Notes: generated by a model from the letters alone, not told the origin. A stretch of DNA of 64,000 bases from Prevotella sp. UBA2809 (GCA_002351725.1 DEHD01000018.1:16867-80866); one strand, 5' to 3'. Shown: positions 8,885 through 17,388, counted from the stretch's first letter. Program-made: numbers and translations.

Positions 8885-10062
8885 TGATACGTGCATCTTT
8901 TTTCTATCAGGAGCTGGCAGCTTACGGCATCAACTTCTACACAGGCGTGCCCGATTCTTTGTTGAAGAATCTCTGCGCCTATGTCACCGATCATGCCGAC
9001 CATCATATCATCGCAGCCAACGAAGGCGGCGCCATGGGTATAGCAGCTGGTCATTACCTGGCCACCGGTCAGATTCCTGTTGTGTATATGCAGAATTCAG
9101 GCGAGGGCAACATCATCAACCCGTTGGCCTCGCTCGTCGATAAGGAAGTGTATAACATCCCCGTGCTTTTAGTGATTGGCTGGCGCGGCAAGCCTGGTGT
9201 TCACGACGAGCCCCAGCATGTAAAACAGGGCAAGGTAACCCTCTCTCTCTTAGAGACGATGGGCATTCCCTATAGCGTTCTTTCGAAAGAAGAGCACGAG
9301 GCCAGCCTTCAGATCAAGCAGGCTGTCGAGTCGATGCAGCAGTCGAAGGAGTGCTACGCACTGATCATCGAGAAAGACACCTTTGAGCCCTATCAGCTGT
9401 CAACGGTCACCGCCCATCCAGAGCTGTCGCTGTCGCGAGAAGAAGCCATCGGCATCGTTGCTTCCGCCATCGGTCCGAAAGATGTGATTGTATCCACCAC
9501 CGGTATGATCAGTCGCGAGCTCTTTGAGTATCGCACCCGTAACCATCAAGGCCACGAGCGCGATTTCCTCACCGTAGGTTCTATGGGCCACGCCTCTCAG
9601 ATTGCCTTGGGCATCGCCTTAGAGAAGCCCGACCGCCGCGTGTGGTGTTTCGATGGCGACGGTGCTGCCATCATGCACTTAGGTGGGATGGCCATCGTAG
9701 GCAGTCAGGCACCAGGCAATTATGTTCACGTGGTGTTTAATAATGGGGCGCACGATAGTGTAGGCGGACAGCCTACAGTAGGGTTGGATATCGACTTGCC
9801 CACCATCGCCAAGGCCGCTGGATACAAGCAGGTGGTGAGTGTTTCCTCTAAGGAGGAATTGGAGAGATGTCTCGACTTCTTGCGTCCTTTCAGTAGCAAG
9901 CGACCAGAGGTCGAGCGCGCTCGACATGACAATGATGGGGGAAACTTCTCACCTCTACTCTTAGAAATAAGAGTACAGAAGGGTAATCGCAAGGACTTGG
10001 GGCGGCCCACTACTACCCCCATCGAGAACAAGGAAGCCCTGATGGATTTTTTAAAGCAATAA
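8884..10062 (+). CDS. aepY: phosphonopyruvate decarboxylase
   Basis: This TPP-dependent enzyme decarboxylates phosphonopyruvate to phosphonoacetaldehyde, making the unfavourable PEP mutase step irreversible. The TPP/Mg site runs from GDG (residues 258-260) to the NN pair at 286-287. NEGGAMGIAAG near residue 50 holds the glutamate that activates TPP. The start at 8884 overlaps the aepX stop; the length (392 aa) is slightly above usual. The excess is a charged stretch near residues 338-355 (RPEVERARHDNDGG) encoded by a palindromic repeat at 9909-9944, in front of the conserved RKDLGRPTTTP tail. The enzyme is probably still active, since the insert falls in a surface loop region between conserved blocks. 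Confidence 0.95.
   Translation: MIRASFFYQELAAYGINFYTGVPDSLLKNLCAYVTDHADHHIIAANEGGAMGIAAGHYLATGQIPVVYMQNSGEGNIINPLASLVDKEVYNIPVLLVIGWRGKPGVHDEPQHVKQGKVTLSLLETMGIPYSVLSKEEHEASLQIKQAVESMQQSKECYALIIEKDTFEPYQLSTVTAHPELSLSREEAIGIVASAIGPKDVIVSTTGMISRELFEYRTRNHQGHERDFLTVGSMGHASQIALGIALEKPDRRVWCFDGDGAAIMHLGGMAIVGSQAPGNYVHVVFNNGAHDSVGGQPTVGLDIDLPTIAKAAGYKQVVSVSSKEELERCLDFLRPFSSKRPEVERARHDNDGGNFSPLLLEIRVQKGNRKDLGRPTTTPIENKEALMDFLKQ
9909..9944 (+). repeat. palindromic repeat embedded in aepY
   Basis: It contains the perfect 16-bp palindrome GTCGAGCGCGCTCGAC (9910-9925) followed by ATGACAATGATGGGGGAA. Bases 9919-9943 match 14192-14216 inside the GT11 gene at 20 of 25 positions, although the two genes read it in different frames and are unrelated. 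This points to an inserted dispersed element. Confidence 0.65.
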
Positions 10063-10065
10063 CAC

Positions 10066-11199
10066 ATGGAGTCACTCACTATCAAACGAAACATACTGCT
10101 GAATCCTGGTCCCGCCACTACCACCGATACGGTGAAGATGGCACAAGTGGTGCCTGATATCTGTCCACGCGAACAGGATTTTGCCAAGCTCATGAAAGGT
10201 CTGCGTTCAGACCTTCTGAAGGTGGTTCATGCCCCTGCAGACCAATATACATCTGTGCTGTTTTGCGGCTCAGGAACCATCAATATCGATATCTGTATCA
10301 ACTCGCTGGTACCCGAAGGCAAAAAGATTCTGGTAGTCAACAATGGTGCCTATAACACCCGCGCCGTCGAGGTTTGTCAGATGTACCATATTCCCCACAT
10401 CAACCTCCAGTCGAGCGTGTTCGAGCAGCCCGATCTGGCCGCCGTCGAGCAGACGCTGAAGGAGAATCCCGATGTGGCTGTGGTGTATTGCTGTCACCAC
10501 GAAACGGGCACAGGCGTTCTCAATCCCATCCGCGAGATAGGAGCCCTGGCCCACCAGTATGGCGCCATCTTCATCACCGACACCACGTCTACCCTGGGCA
10601 TGATTCCCCTCGATGTGGTGAACGATAACGTCGATTTCTGCATGGCCTCCGCCCAGAAGGGACTGATGGCCATGTCGGGCTTGTCGTTTATCATTGGTCG
10701 CGAGGATATCATCAAGGCCTCACAGCACTACCCCACCCGCTCTTATTACTGCAATCTGTATCTGCAGTACGAGTACTTTGAAAAGACGGGCGAGATGCAT
10801 TTCACGCCCCCTGTCCAGACCATCTATGCCACCATACAGGCCCTGAAGGAGTATTTTGCCGAAGGCGAGACCGCCAAGTTCGCCCGCCATCGTCGCGTTT
10901 ACGAAGCCATTCATCAGGGCCTCGACGCCTTAGGTTTCCAGACCGTCATCGACCGTCGTATCGAATCCGGACTGGTGGTATCGGTGAAATACCCCGACGA
11001 CCCCAACTGGAGCTTTGAGCAGATTCACGATTACTGCTACGAGCGCGGATTCACCATCTATCCAGGCAAGATATCTACCACCAACACCTTCCGTCTTTGT
11101 GCCTTAGGCGCCATCGACGTCAAGGATATCGAGGACTTCTTTGTGGTGCTGAAAGAGGCGCTGAACCATTACCATATCAAGTTAGTCTATCATGCTTAG
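10066..11199 (+). CDS. aepZ: 2-aminoethylphosphonate:pyruvate-type aminotransferase
   Basis: This class V PLP aminotransferase resembles PhnW. LLNPGPATTTDTVK at residues 9-22 is the usual N-terminal signature. SAQKGLMAMSG contains the PLP lysine (K198). In this operon it should run in the biosynthetic direction, aminating phosphonoacetaldehyde to 2-aminoethylphosphonate; PhnW itself can run either way. It starts 3 bp after aepY and overlaps the next gene by 8 bp. No phosphonatase (PhnX) is present here, which argues against a catabolic role. Confidence 0.92.
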   Translation: MESLTIKRNILLNPGPATTTDTVKMAQVVPDICPREQDFAKLMKGLRSDLLKVVHAPADQYTSVLFCGSGTINIDICINSLVPEGKKILVVNNGAYNTRAVEVCQMYHIPHINLQSSVFEQPDLAAVEQTLKENPDVAVVYCCHHETGTGVLNPIREIGALAHQYGAIFITDTTSTLGMIPLDVVNDNVDFCMASAQKGLMAMSGLSFIIGREDIIKASQHYPTRSYYCNLYLQYEYFEKTGEMHFTPPVQTIYATIQALKEYFAEGETAKFARHRRVYEAIHQGLDALGFQTVIDRRIESGLVVSVKYPDDPNWSFEQIHDYCYERGFTIYPGKISTTNTFRLCALGAIDVKDIEDFFVVLKEALNHYHIKLVYHA

Positions 11200-11923
11200 A
11201 AAAGTAACTACAGCCATCATTATGGCAGCCGGTATGGGCACCCGCTTCGGCCATAAGACCGACGATATGCCCAAGGGCTTTATCGAGGTGGGCGGCGTTT
11301 CCATGATCGAGCGCTCTGTTCAGACCCTGATTGATTGCGGCATCACGCGCATCATCATCGGCGTGGGCTATCATCAGGAGGCCTATCGCCAACTGCAGCA
11401 ACGGTTTCCGCAGATAGAATGCGTTGAGAACCCCATCTATGCCGACACCAACAGCATGTACACCCTGTTCTGCTGTCGCACGGCTCTGGGCCCTGACGAG
11501 GACTTTCTGTTGCTCGAGAGCGACCTGGTTTTCGAGCATCGCGCCATCGAGGCCCTGATGACCTGCGAGCAGCCCGATGTGATGCTCATCACGCCCGTCA
11601 CCAAGTTTCAGGACCAGTATTATGTAGAGAGCGACAGCCACCATATTCTCACCCGCTGCTCCGTCAACAAAGAAGAGCTGCAAGCCAAAGGCGAGCTGGT
11701 GGGTATTCATAAGCTGTCGGCCCCGTTCTTCGCCAAGATGGCTGCCGACTACGAGCGCCAACTGCCCCTCAACCGCAAGCTGGGCTACGAATACCAGCTG
11801 CTCCACATGTCGCAATCGGGCAGTCCTGTCTACGTGCTTTGTGAAGAAGGATTGGCCTGGTACGAGATCGACGACGAGCAAGACCTTGCTTACGCAGAAA
11901 AGAATATCATCAATCGCATTTAG
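11192..11923 (+). CDS. PntC/LicC-like CTP:phosphonate (AEP) cytidylyltransferase
   Basis: A 243-residue nucleotidyltransferase with the sugar-nucleotide-transferase fold. MAAGMGTRFG (residues 11-20) is the nucleotide-binding loop, PKGF (27-30) supplies the activating lysine, and LLLESDLVFE carries the metal-binding aspartate. LicC relatives make CDP-choline, and PntC relatives make CMP-AEP. Position between aepZ and licD strongly suggests AEP as substrate. It overlaps aepZ by 8 bp and ends 3 bp before licD. A sugar-1-phosphate substrate cannot be excluded from the sequence. Confidence 0.83.
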   Translation: MLRKVTTAIIMAAGMGTRFGHKTDDMPKGFIEVGGVSMIERSVQTLIDCGITRIIIGVGYHQEAYRQLQQRFPQIECVENPIYADTNSMYTLFCCRTALGPDEDFLLLESDLVFEHRAIEALMTCEQPDVMLITPVTKFQDQYYVESDSHHILTRCSVNKEELQAKGELVGIHKLSAPFFAKMAADYERQLPLNRKLGYEYQLLHMSQSGSPVYVLCEEGLAWYEIDDEQDLAYAEKNIINRI

Positions 11924-11926
11924 CTT

Positions 11927-12757
11927 ATGCCAGCATACAGTATCAAAGAATTACAACAGCACATCATCCCCATCCTCCTGGATGTCGATCGTGTGTGCCG
12001 CGAACACAATATCCGTTGCTACATCTGCGACGGCACCATGCTGGGCGCCGTCCGTCATGGCGGTTTCATTCCCTGGGACGACGACATCGATGTCTGCATG
12101 CCCCGCCCCGACTACGAGCGCTTCATGCAGCACGCCAAGGAGTGGTTGCCCGAACGCCTGGAGGCCATCTGTGCCGAGAACGACGAAGACTACCCTTTCC
12201 CCTTTGGCAAGATACAAGACAATACCACCACGCTGATAGAGCGCATGCATATCGACTATATGGGCGGCCTCTATATCGATGTGTTCCCCATCGACGGCAT
12301 GCCCCAGAGCAAGTTGCTTCAGGAGCTCCAGCTGTGGCGCTACGAGTACTACAAGAAGGTGCTCTACTTCCTGCATCGCGACCCCTACAAGCATGGTCGC
12401 GGTCCCAGCTCATGGATTCCGCTGCTCTGTCGCAAGCTCTATTCGCGCACCCGTCTGCAGCAGAAAATCAAGCGCCTCATGTGCAAGTACGATTACGAGC
12501 AGTCGCCCATGACCGTGAATTTCGACGATGGTCATCGTGGCGTCATGCCCAAGGAGCTCTACGGCGCCCCTACGCCTATCCGCTTCGAGGGTCATGAGGT
12601 GATGGGTGTAGCCCATCCTCACGAGTACCTCAGCTGCACCTATGGCGAGTATATGGTCATCCCCAAGCAGGAGCACCAGCGCACCCACAACTTCCAGTAT
12701 CTCGACTACCATCTTCCCTACAAGGAGTATTCCGACAACAGGACATTCATCAGATAA
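11927..12757 (+). CDS. licD: LicD-family phosphotransferase, predicted AEP transferase
   Basis: The LicD fold is shown by YICDGTMLGAVRHGGFIPW then DDDIDV (residues 32-56), which contains the DGT and DDDID metal-binding elements. LicD proteins move phosphocholine from CDP-choline to cell-surface sugars in pneumococcus and Haemophilus. Here the neighbouring cytidylyltransferase and the AEP genes suggest transfer of the AEP group from CMP-AEP to a glycan. The protein has no clear membrane segment and probably works on the cytoplasmic face before export. Gaps to its neighbours are 3 and 2 bp. Confidence 0.87.
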   Translation: MPAYSIKELQQHIIPILLDVDRVCREHNIRCYICDGTMLGAVRHGGFIPWDDDIDVCMPRPDYERFMQHAKEWLPERLEAICAENDEDYPFPFGKIQDNTTTLIERMHIDYMGGLYIDVFPIDGMPQSKLLQELQLWRYEYYKKVLYFLHRDPYKHGRGPSSWIPLLCRKLYSRTRLQQKIKRLMCKYDYEQSPMTVNFDDGHRGVMPKELYGAPTPIRFEGHEVMGVAHPHEYLSCTYGEYMVIPKQEHQRTHNFQYLDYHLPYKEYSDNRTFIR

Positions 12758-12759
12758 CA

Positions 12760-13767
12760 ATGAACCGCAAAATATACTATCTGTTCCACAGTGGCAAGAA
12801 CTGCAAGTTCCTCTACTACCTCCGGAGTTATCTTCGCGAGGCGATGCCCCGCTGGTGCACACAGATACAACTCAAGCCACTGTTGGCCAAGCTCGACGAC
12901 CGTCCTGACAAGGCGTATATCCTGGAGCGCGTGAACTATTACAACAAGCTCACGCCCACCTCGCCCATCGATGCCACGCTGTGGCAGGAGCGGGCTGTAG
13001 AGGTGTGCAAGCAGCCCATGACCAACCAGTCGACCTACTACCACGATGCGATGGAGATAGCGCGCTATTTCAGCGGCCATCTCAAGTGGATGCTGCGCCA
13101 TGGCGACATCGTCACCCTGCTGCCCCTGCCCACCATCCTCAAAAGCCGTCCGCTGGGCAACAACAATCAGAATTCCGTCATTCTCAAGCTCGATAAAGTG
13201 CGCCATTTCCTGTTCGTCAACGATACCAAGTCGTGGCGCGACAAGAAGAACATGGCCATCTTCCGAGGCGATATAGGCAACGAGGCTAATGGCGACGACA
13301 AGCCTAACCGCCGTGTTTTCATGAACCGATGGAAGGACCACCCGATGGTGGATGCCGCCTCGACCGATTTGGTCGACGACCACCCCGAATGGCGCCGCGA
13401 GAAACTCACTATCGGCGAGCATCTCGACTATAAGTTCATCATGTCGCTCGAGGGCAACGATGTGGCCTCCAACCTCAAATGGGTCATGTCGTCCAACTCC
13501 ATTGCCGTCACCCCTCGCCCCACCTGCGAGACCTGGTTCATGGAGGGTACCCTCATCCCCAACTACCATTACATCGAGGTGAAGCCCGACTTCTCCGACC
13601 TTGAGGAGCGCCTGCAATATTACATCGCCCACCCTGTCGAGGCCGAAGCCATCATCCAGCATGCCCACGAGTATGTCAGTCAGTTCCGCGACAAGAAGCG
13701 CGAGCAGCTCATATCGCTCCTGGTGCTGAAGAAGTATTTTGAAATAACCAACAAGGTAGAGCTATGA
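12760..13767 (+). CDS. GT90 (LpsA/CAP10-like) glycosyltransferase
   Basis: The 335-residue sequence matches the GT90 pattern: KNMAIFRGDIGNEAN (about residues 163-177), KFIMSLEGNDVASNLKW (about 225-241), and the acceptor/donor region PRPTCETWFMEG. Bacterial GT90 members such as LpsA act on lipopolysaccharide or capsule sugars; animal relatives are xylosyl- and glucosyltransferases. The donor sugar here is unknown. It follows licD by 2 bp and overlaps the next gene as ATGA, so it is part of the same transcript and probably builds the glycan that receives AEP. Confidence 0.85.
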   Translation: MNRKIYYLFHSGKNCKFLYYLRSYLREAMPRWCTQIQLKPLLAKLDDRPDKAYILERVNYYNKLTPTSPIDATLWQERAVEVCKQPMTNQSTYYHDAMEIARYFSGHLKWMLRHGDIVTLLPLPTILKSRPLGNNNQNSVILKLDKVRHFLFVNDTKSWRDKKNMAIFRGDIGNEANGDDKPNRRVFMNRWKDHPMVDAASTDLVDDHPEWRREKLTIGEHLDYKFIMSLEGNDVASNLKWVMSSNSIAVTPRPTCETWFMEGTLIPNYHYIEVKPDFSDLEERLQYYIAHPVEAEAIIQHAHEYVSQFRDKKREQLISLLVLKKYFEITNKVEL

Positions 13768-14636
13768 TATTTGCCCGAGATAAGAGTCAGATGTGCAACA
13801 ACCTGCTGCAGTACGCTCACGTCTATGCGTGGGGCCGCGAGCATGGCAGGAAGGTCATCTCCATGCGCTTCAGCTATAAGTATCAGTATTTCCATATCTG
13901 CCATACCAGTCTCACGGGTTTTGGCTGGTATCTGTTTGCCAAATATATGGCAGCGCTCAAGCTGCTGCCCACCGCCAGCTTCAAGCATAGCGACTGCGAC
14001 CGAGAGGCTTTGGAGCGCAAGATGCTCCGCCACAAGCACATCGTCGTCAGCGGCTGGAATGTTCGTTTCTACGATCTGTTCCTGAAATACCGAAAAGAGA
14101 TTTGCGAATTATTCACCCTCGATGAGCAATACACCGCCCCCGTGAAGGCTAGAATGGATGAAGCTAGGAGATCTCTCCACGCGCTTCGCTTGGTCGAGAT
14201 GACAAGGGAGGGGGAAGGCATGTCGAGCGCTCTCGCCCTTGGTGTTCACATTCGCCGAGGCGACTACGCCCAATGGCAGAACGGCCAGTATTACTTCGAC
14301 GATGCCGTATACGCAGCACATATCAACCGCTTCGCCGAGCTCCACCCCGACCAGACCATCCACGTCTTCCTCTCGACCAACGACCCGAGCGTCTCGGCCG
14401 AGGCCTACCAGCAAGCCTGTCCCAAGGTGATGATTCACCACTTTAAGGGCAGCGCCCCCGAAGACCTGTTCATGCTCTCCGAGTGTGACTACCTTATTGG
14501 TCCTCCCAGCACCTTCTCGCTCGTAGCCGCTATGTATAGAGATATCCCGTTATACAGAATGGACGTTGCAGACGAAGGACAGATGACAAGTGAGTCTTTC
14601 CGTTTGTTTGACTATTGGTTTAGAAGAATCATTTAA
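13764..14636 (+). CDS. GT11-like fucosyltransferase family protein
   Basis: The diagnostic motif is HIRRGDY (residues 162-168), the GDP-sugar binding signature of alpha-1,2-fucosyltransferases, followed by DDAVYAAHI and the SECDYLIGPPSTFSLVAA block typical of GT11. The N-terminus (NNLLQYAHVYAWGREHGRKV) also fits the family. Just before HIRRGDY is an unusual stretch at about residues 136-157, encoded by a repeat-like sequence (14167-14235) related to one in aepY. Fucose transfer is the family expectation, not something shown here. Confidence 0.82.
   Translation: MIFARDKSQMCNNLLQYAHVYAWGREHGRKVISMRFSYKYQYFHICHTSLTGFGWYLFAKYMAALKLLPTASFKHSDCDREALERKMLRHKHIVVSGWNVRFYDLFLKYRKEICELFTLDEQYTAPVKARMDEARRSLHALRLVEMTREGEGMSSALALGVHIRRGDYAQWQNGQYYFDDAVYAAHINRFAELHPDQTIHVFLSTNDPSVSAEAYQQACPKVMIHHFKGSAPEDLFMLSECDYLIGPPSTFSLVAAMYRDIPLYRMDVADEGQMTSESFRLFDYWFRRII
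14167..14235 (+). repeat. dispersed repeat-like segment embedded in the GT11 gene
   Basis: The segment begins GGAGATCTCTCC and includes GGTCGAGATGACAAGGGAGG then GGGAA. Bases 14192-14216 share 20 of 25 positions with 9919-9943 in aepY. Its GC-rich, palindrome-containing composition resembles intergenic dispersed elements, and it is translated here as an arginine/glutamate-rich linker. Confidence 0.55.
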
Positions 14637-14638
14637 AT

Positions 14639-15493
14639 ATGTCACAATTACGAAAAATAAGATACCGTTTGTTTTCATGGCGCCATTTTCCGCCATTAGT
14701 ACCCTCACAACAGGAGATTGATGTGGTCATCCCCATTGTAGCCAAAGATCTGCACATCCTGCCTTTATGTCTGGAGGGGGTGCGCCAACAGGTATCGCAT
14801 CACATCAAGGACATTTATATTGTGGCACCTGCAGAACAAGACATCGTTAAATTTTGCGAGACAAACAATCTACATTTTGTAGACGAAACTTCCGTATTGG
14901 GATTCTCGCCCAAGGAGCTGAATATTGTGATAACAAATCCCGACGGAACAACACGCAATCGCAGTGGATGGCTTTTCCAACAACTAATAAAGTTGAGCGG
15001 CAAGGTTGGCACCTGTCAGCATTACCTCTGCATCGACGCCGACCATGTACTGATTCGCCCACATGTGTTTCTTACAGACGACAATAAGACTGTTTTCTAT
15101 ATGAGCTATGAAGAGCATAAGCCCTATTATGAGAATATCCACAAACTTATGCCTGGATTACAATTGGATACTTTGTCGTATGTAGATCATAAGATGCTGT
15201 TCGACAAAGAACAGCTCAAGCGTCTTCATAATGCATTAAGCCAACAGACAGGTGACTCTTGGATAGACGCAATCATCAACAACTACGACCGCACAAACTT
15301 TGCCGGATTCTCAGAATTCGAGCTATACGGAAATTTTATCCAGAACAAGGAGCGCCGCCCATGGTTACAGAAGCGTTTATCTTATAATCATATAGCAGAT
15401 TATTCTACATTGCAGAAGAAATGGAGCGGCTCACGATGGTCACTCACTTTTCCTGAATATATGAAACAGAACCACAAGTCAGCGGGATTGTAA
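14639..15493 (+). CDS. DUF6492-like putative glycosyltransferase
   Basis: The 284-residue protein begins its fold with IDVVIPIVAKDLHILP, a GT-A-like Rossmann start, and carries CIDADHVLIRP (about residues 128-138) with a DxD-type metal motif. FQQLIKLSG in the middle is also typical of DUF6492 proteins in polysaccharide loci. It is the last gene of the phosphonate operon, 2 bp after the GT11 gene. Codons are more A/T-rich than in aepX to licD, hinting at a different origin. It overlaps the convergent FGE fusion gene by 15 bp. Function as a transferase is inferred from fold motif and position. Confidence 0.65.
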   Translation: MSQLRKIRYRLFSWRHFPPLVPSQQEIDVVIPIVAKDLHILPLCLEGVRQQVSHHIKDIYIVAPAEQDIVKFCETNNLHFVDETSVLGFSPKELNIVITNPDGTTRNRSGWLFQQLIKLSGKVGTCQHYLCIDADHVLIRPHVFLTDDNKTVFYMSYEEHKPYYENIHKLMPGLQLDTLSYVDHKMLFDKEQLKRLHNALSQQTGDSWIDAIINNYDRTNFAGFSEFELYGNFIQNKERRPWLQKRLSYNHIADYSTLQKKWSGSRWSLTFPEYMKQNHKSAGL

Positions 15494-17386
15494 TACCAAT
15501 CTGAATCCTACGTGTTTGAATCGTCTGCGTTTATCATACATAAACCTATTTGAAACACGACAATATCGAGGATCACAATCGTAGCCACCTCCACGGATTA
15601 CATGGAAATTGGTTGAAGGCTTACTCTCTGGAGTTTTCCTGTACCAGTCTTCACACCATTCCCAAACATTACCCGACATATCGAAGAGCCCTAATTCGTT
15701 TGGTTTGAGTTGGGCCACCGGTTCATGAGCATCAGTTTTGTTATTTGAAAGTGTATGCGCCACGGCGTCTATGTTGTTACTTCCTGCATACAGATAACCT
15801 TTTGACTTCTTACCTCCCTTGGCAGCATATTCCCATTCAGCCTCAGTTGGCAGTCTGAAGTGCATACCAGAAATCATGTTCAGCTTTTCTATAAACTCCT
15901 GGCACATGTCATATGTAACATACTCCACTGGCCTCTTTGCACCATTTTTCTTCGAAGGGTTATAATGCATTACAGCTTCCCACAGCTCCTGGGTAACCTC
16001 TGTTTCTCCAATATAAAAATCATCCAGCGTTACTCTACGATTTACCTCATCAGCATCAGCAAGTGTATCGTTGGGCAAAGCGCCAAGCATACAGTTTCCA
16101 CCTTCTACATATCTCAGTTTATATGTAACTCCCTTAACTTTCAACGTACGGAGCACAACTTTTGTCTGTGCCTGCATACCAAAAGGCAATAGTAGAGTTG
16201 TGAGCACAAGTACCCCTTTTACTTTTGACATTTCAACTTTACACTCTCCCTCAGGTCCTACTGCCCACCATATCATGCGAAGCCAACAGAGCAAATAGGT
16301 ATATACGTCAATCCAGTATGTCTCGTGTATATAGTTATGCAACCAGGCTGGGCAGAGAACGTCGGTAGGCAGTATGCAGAAGTTGACAACCAGCAACCAG
16401 AACAGCGTCCGATCAATCCAAGTACGCTTATTACGAAGCCAAAAAGCCATTGCATAAAACGGGAAAGCAATAATATACGTATGAGTTTCCGGACAGTCAC
16501 TGAACATAATCATGAAACCTGTAATCACGCCGAGTGCCTCTACTCTGAAACAAAGTTTGCCCCAGCGTTTATATCTGGCAAAGAAGGCTATTGCCAACAA
16601 AGAAAATACTACTATCTGTACAAGTCGGTAGTTAGGTAGCAATAAAGGTTTCAAACCACGTGCAAAGAGAATTCCCACAAAGTCAGTGTCACTATGGTGG
16701 CTCGCTATCATATCAAACATCTGTTGATAAAGAACAAAGGGATTATCGAAATTCTGGTTTAACAAAGGTAGGCAAACCAACAGACAGCCGAACACCAATG
16801 CTAATCCCAAGTTACGCCACACCTTTGGATAACATAACAATATAGCCAGCTCAGCAACTCCATACACCTTTGTTGTGGCAGAAATCATAATCAACAGCAC
16901 TGCCCATACTGGTTTATTGCGTTCTAACAAGATGAATGCAAAAATATAGATATATGCTACAATTATATTATGCTGGTAGCAGAACACAGTCTGCAGTACC
17001 ACCGACAAAAGGAATAAGAATATCCAGTGTTTGTATTTATCCAGCTGTTGTGGCAGCATTTTTATGGCTAAGGCAAACAGACTGTAATTACCAATATTCC
17101 ATACATACGGTCCTAACCACCATGGCAGGAGGAATATTGGGGCGAATAAAACGCTGAATACGGGCGAATAAAGAAAATATATGTTGTGAGCTTGAGCATA
17201 TTCCAGATTGTAGGGCGACAGTCCTTCCCAGAACATTCTTGTAGAATCCTGATAGTCAAAATAGTTTGTGTTGCGACCACGGAACACCTCCATAGATGTG
17301 GCAAGCAGCACAACTACTAGGCCTAATACAAACACACAAGTGGGATTGCTGAAAAACCACTTTACAGCATCTAGGATTTTCTTCAT
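15479..17386 (-). CDS. fusion: GT87-like (DUF2029) polytopic membrane protein plus C-terminal FGE/SUMF1 domain
   Basis: Residues 1-380 form about ten hydrophobic helices like GT87/DUF2029 polyprenyl-phosphate-sugar-dependent transferases, with an early DYQD acidic pair (44-47). Residue 386 is an internal Met followed by a textbook signal peptide (VLVLTTLLLPFGMQAQ, 392-407). Residues 425-635 are a formylglycine-generating-enzyme-type domain: FRLPTEAEWEYAAKGG, GNVWEWCEDWY and VIRGGGYDCDPRYCRVSNR. C604 and C609 keep the CX4C spacing of the FGE copper/active-site pair. Two separate genes probably became fused when the intervening stop was lost; an internal start at 16231 could still release the FGE part alone. 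Last gene of an operon with a GT2 and WecE-like aminotransferase. Confidence 0.85.
   Translation of the reverse strand: MKKILDAVKWFFSNPTCVFVLGLVVVLLATSMEVFRGRNTNYFDYQDSTRMFWEGLSPYNLEYAQAHNIYFLYSPVFSVLFAPIFLLPWWLGPYVWNIGNYSLFALAIKMLPQQLDKYKHWIFLFLLSVVLQTVFCYQHNIIVAYIYIFAFILLERNKPVWAVLLIMISATTKVYGVAELAILLCYPKVWRNLGLALVFGCLLVCLPLLNQNFDNPFVLYQQMFDMIASHHSDTDFVGILFARGLKPLLLPNYRLVQIVVFSLLAIAFFARYKRWGKLCFRVEALGVITGFMIMFSDCPETHTYIIAFPFYAMAFWLRNKRTWIDRTLFWLLVVNFCILPTDVLCPAWLHNYIHETYWIDVYTYLLCWLRMIWWAVGPEGECKVEMSKVKGVLVLTTLLLPFGMQAQTKVVLRTLKVKGVTYKLRYVEGGNCMLGALPNDTLADADEVNRRVTLDDFYIGETEVTQELWEAVMHYNPSKKNGAKRPVEYVTYDMCQEFIEKLNMISGMHFRLPTEAEWEYAAKGGKKSKGYLYAGSNNIDAVAHTLSNNKTDAHEPVAQLKPNELGLFDMSGNVWEWCEDWYRKTPESKPSTNFHVIRGGGYDCDPRYCRVSNRFMYDKRRRFKHVGFRLVLQSR
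16213..16248 (-). repeat. intergenic-type A/G repeat at the GT87-FGE junction
   Basis: On the minus strand the junction reads GAGTGTAAAGTTGAAATGTC then AAAAGTAAAAGG. It encodes ECKVEMSKVKG and includes the ATG at 16231. The composition resembles spacer repeats seen between genes in this window, suggesting that the junction was once an intergenic gap. Confidence 0.5.
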
Positions 17387-17388
17387 GC

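Noticed and set aside
12718..13668. 316-codon minus-strand open frame opposite the GT90 gene
   Set aside because: The plus strand encodes a recognisable GT90; the antisense frame is a GC-rich shadow.
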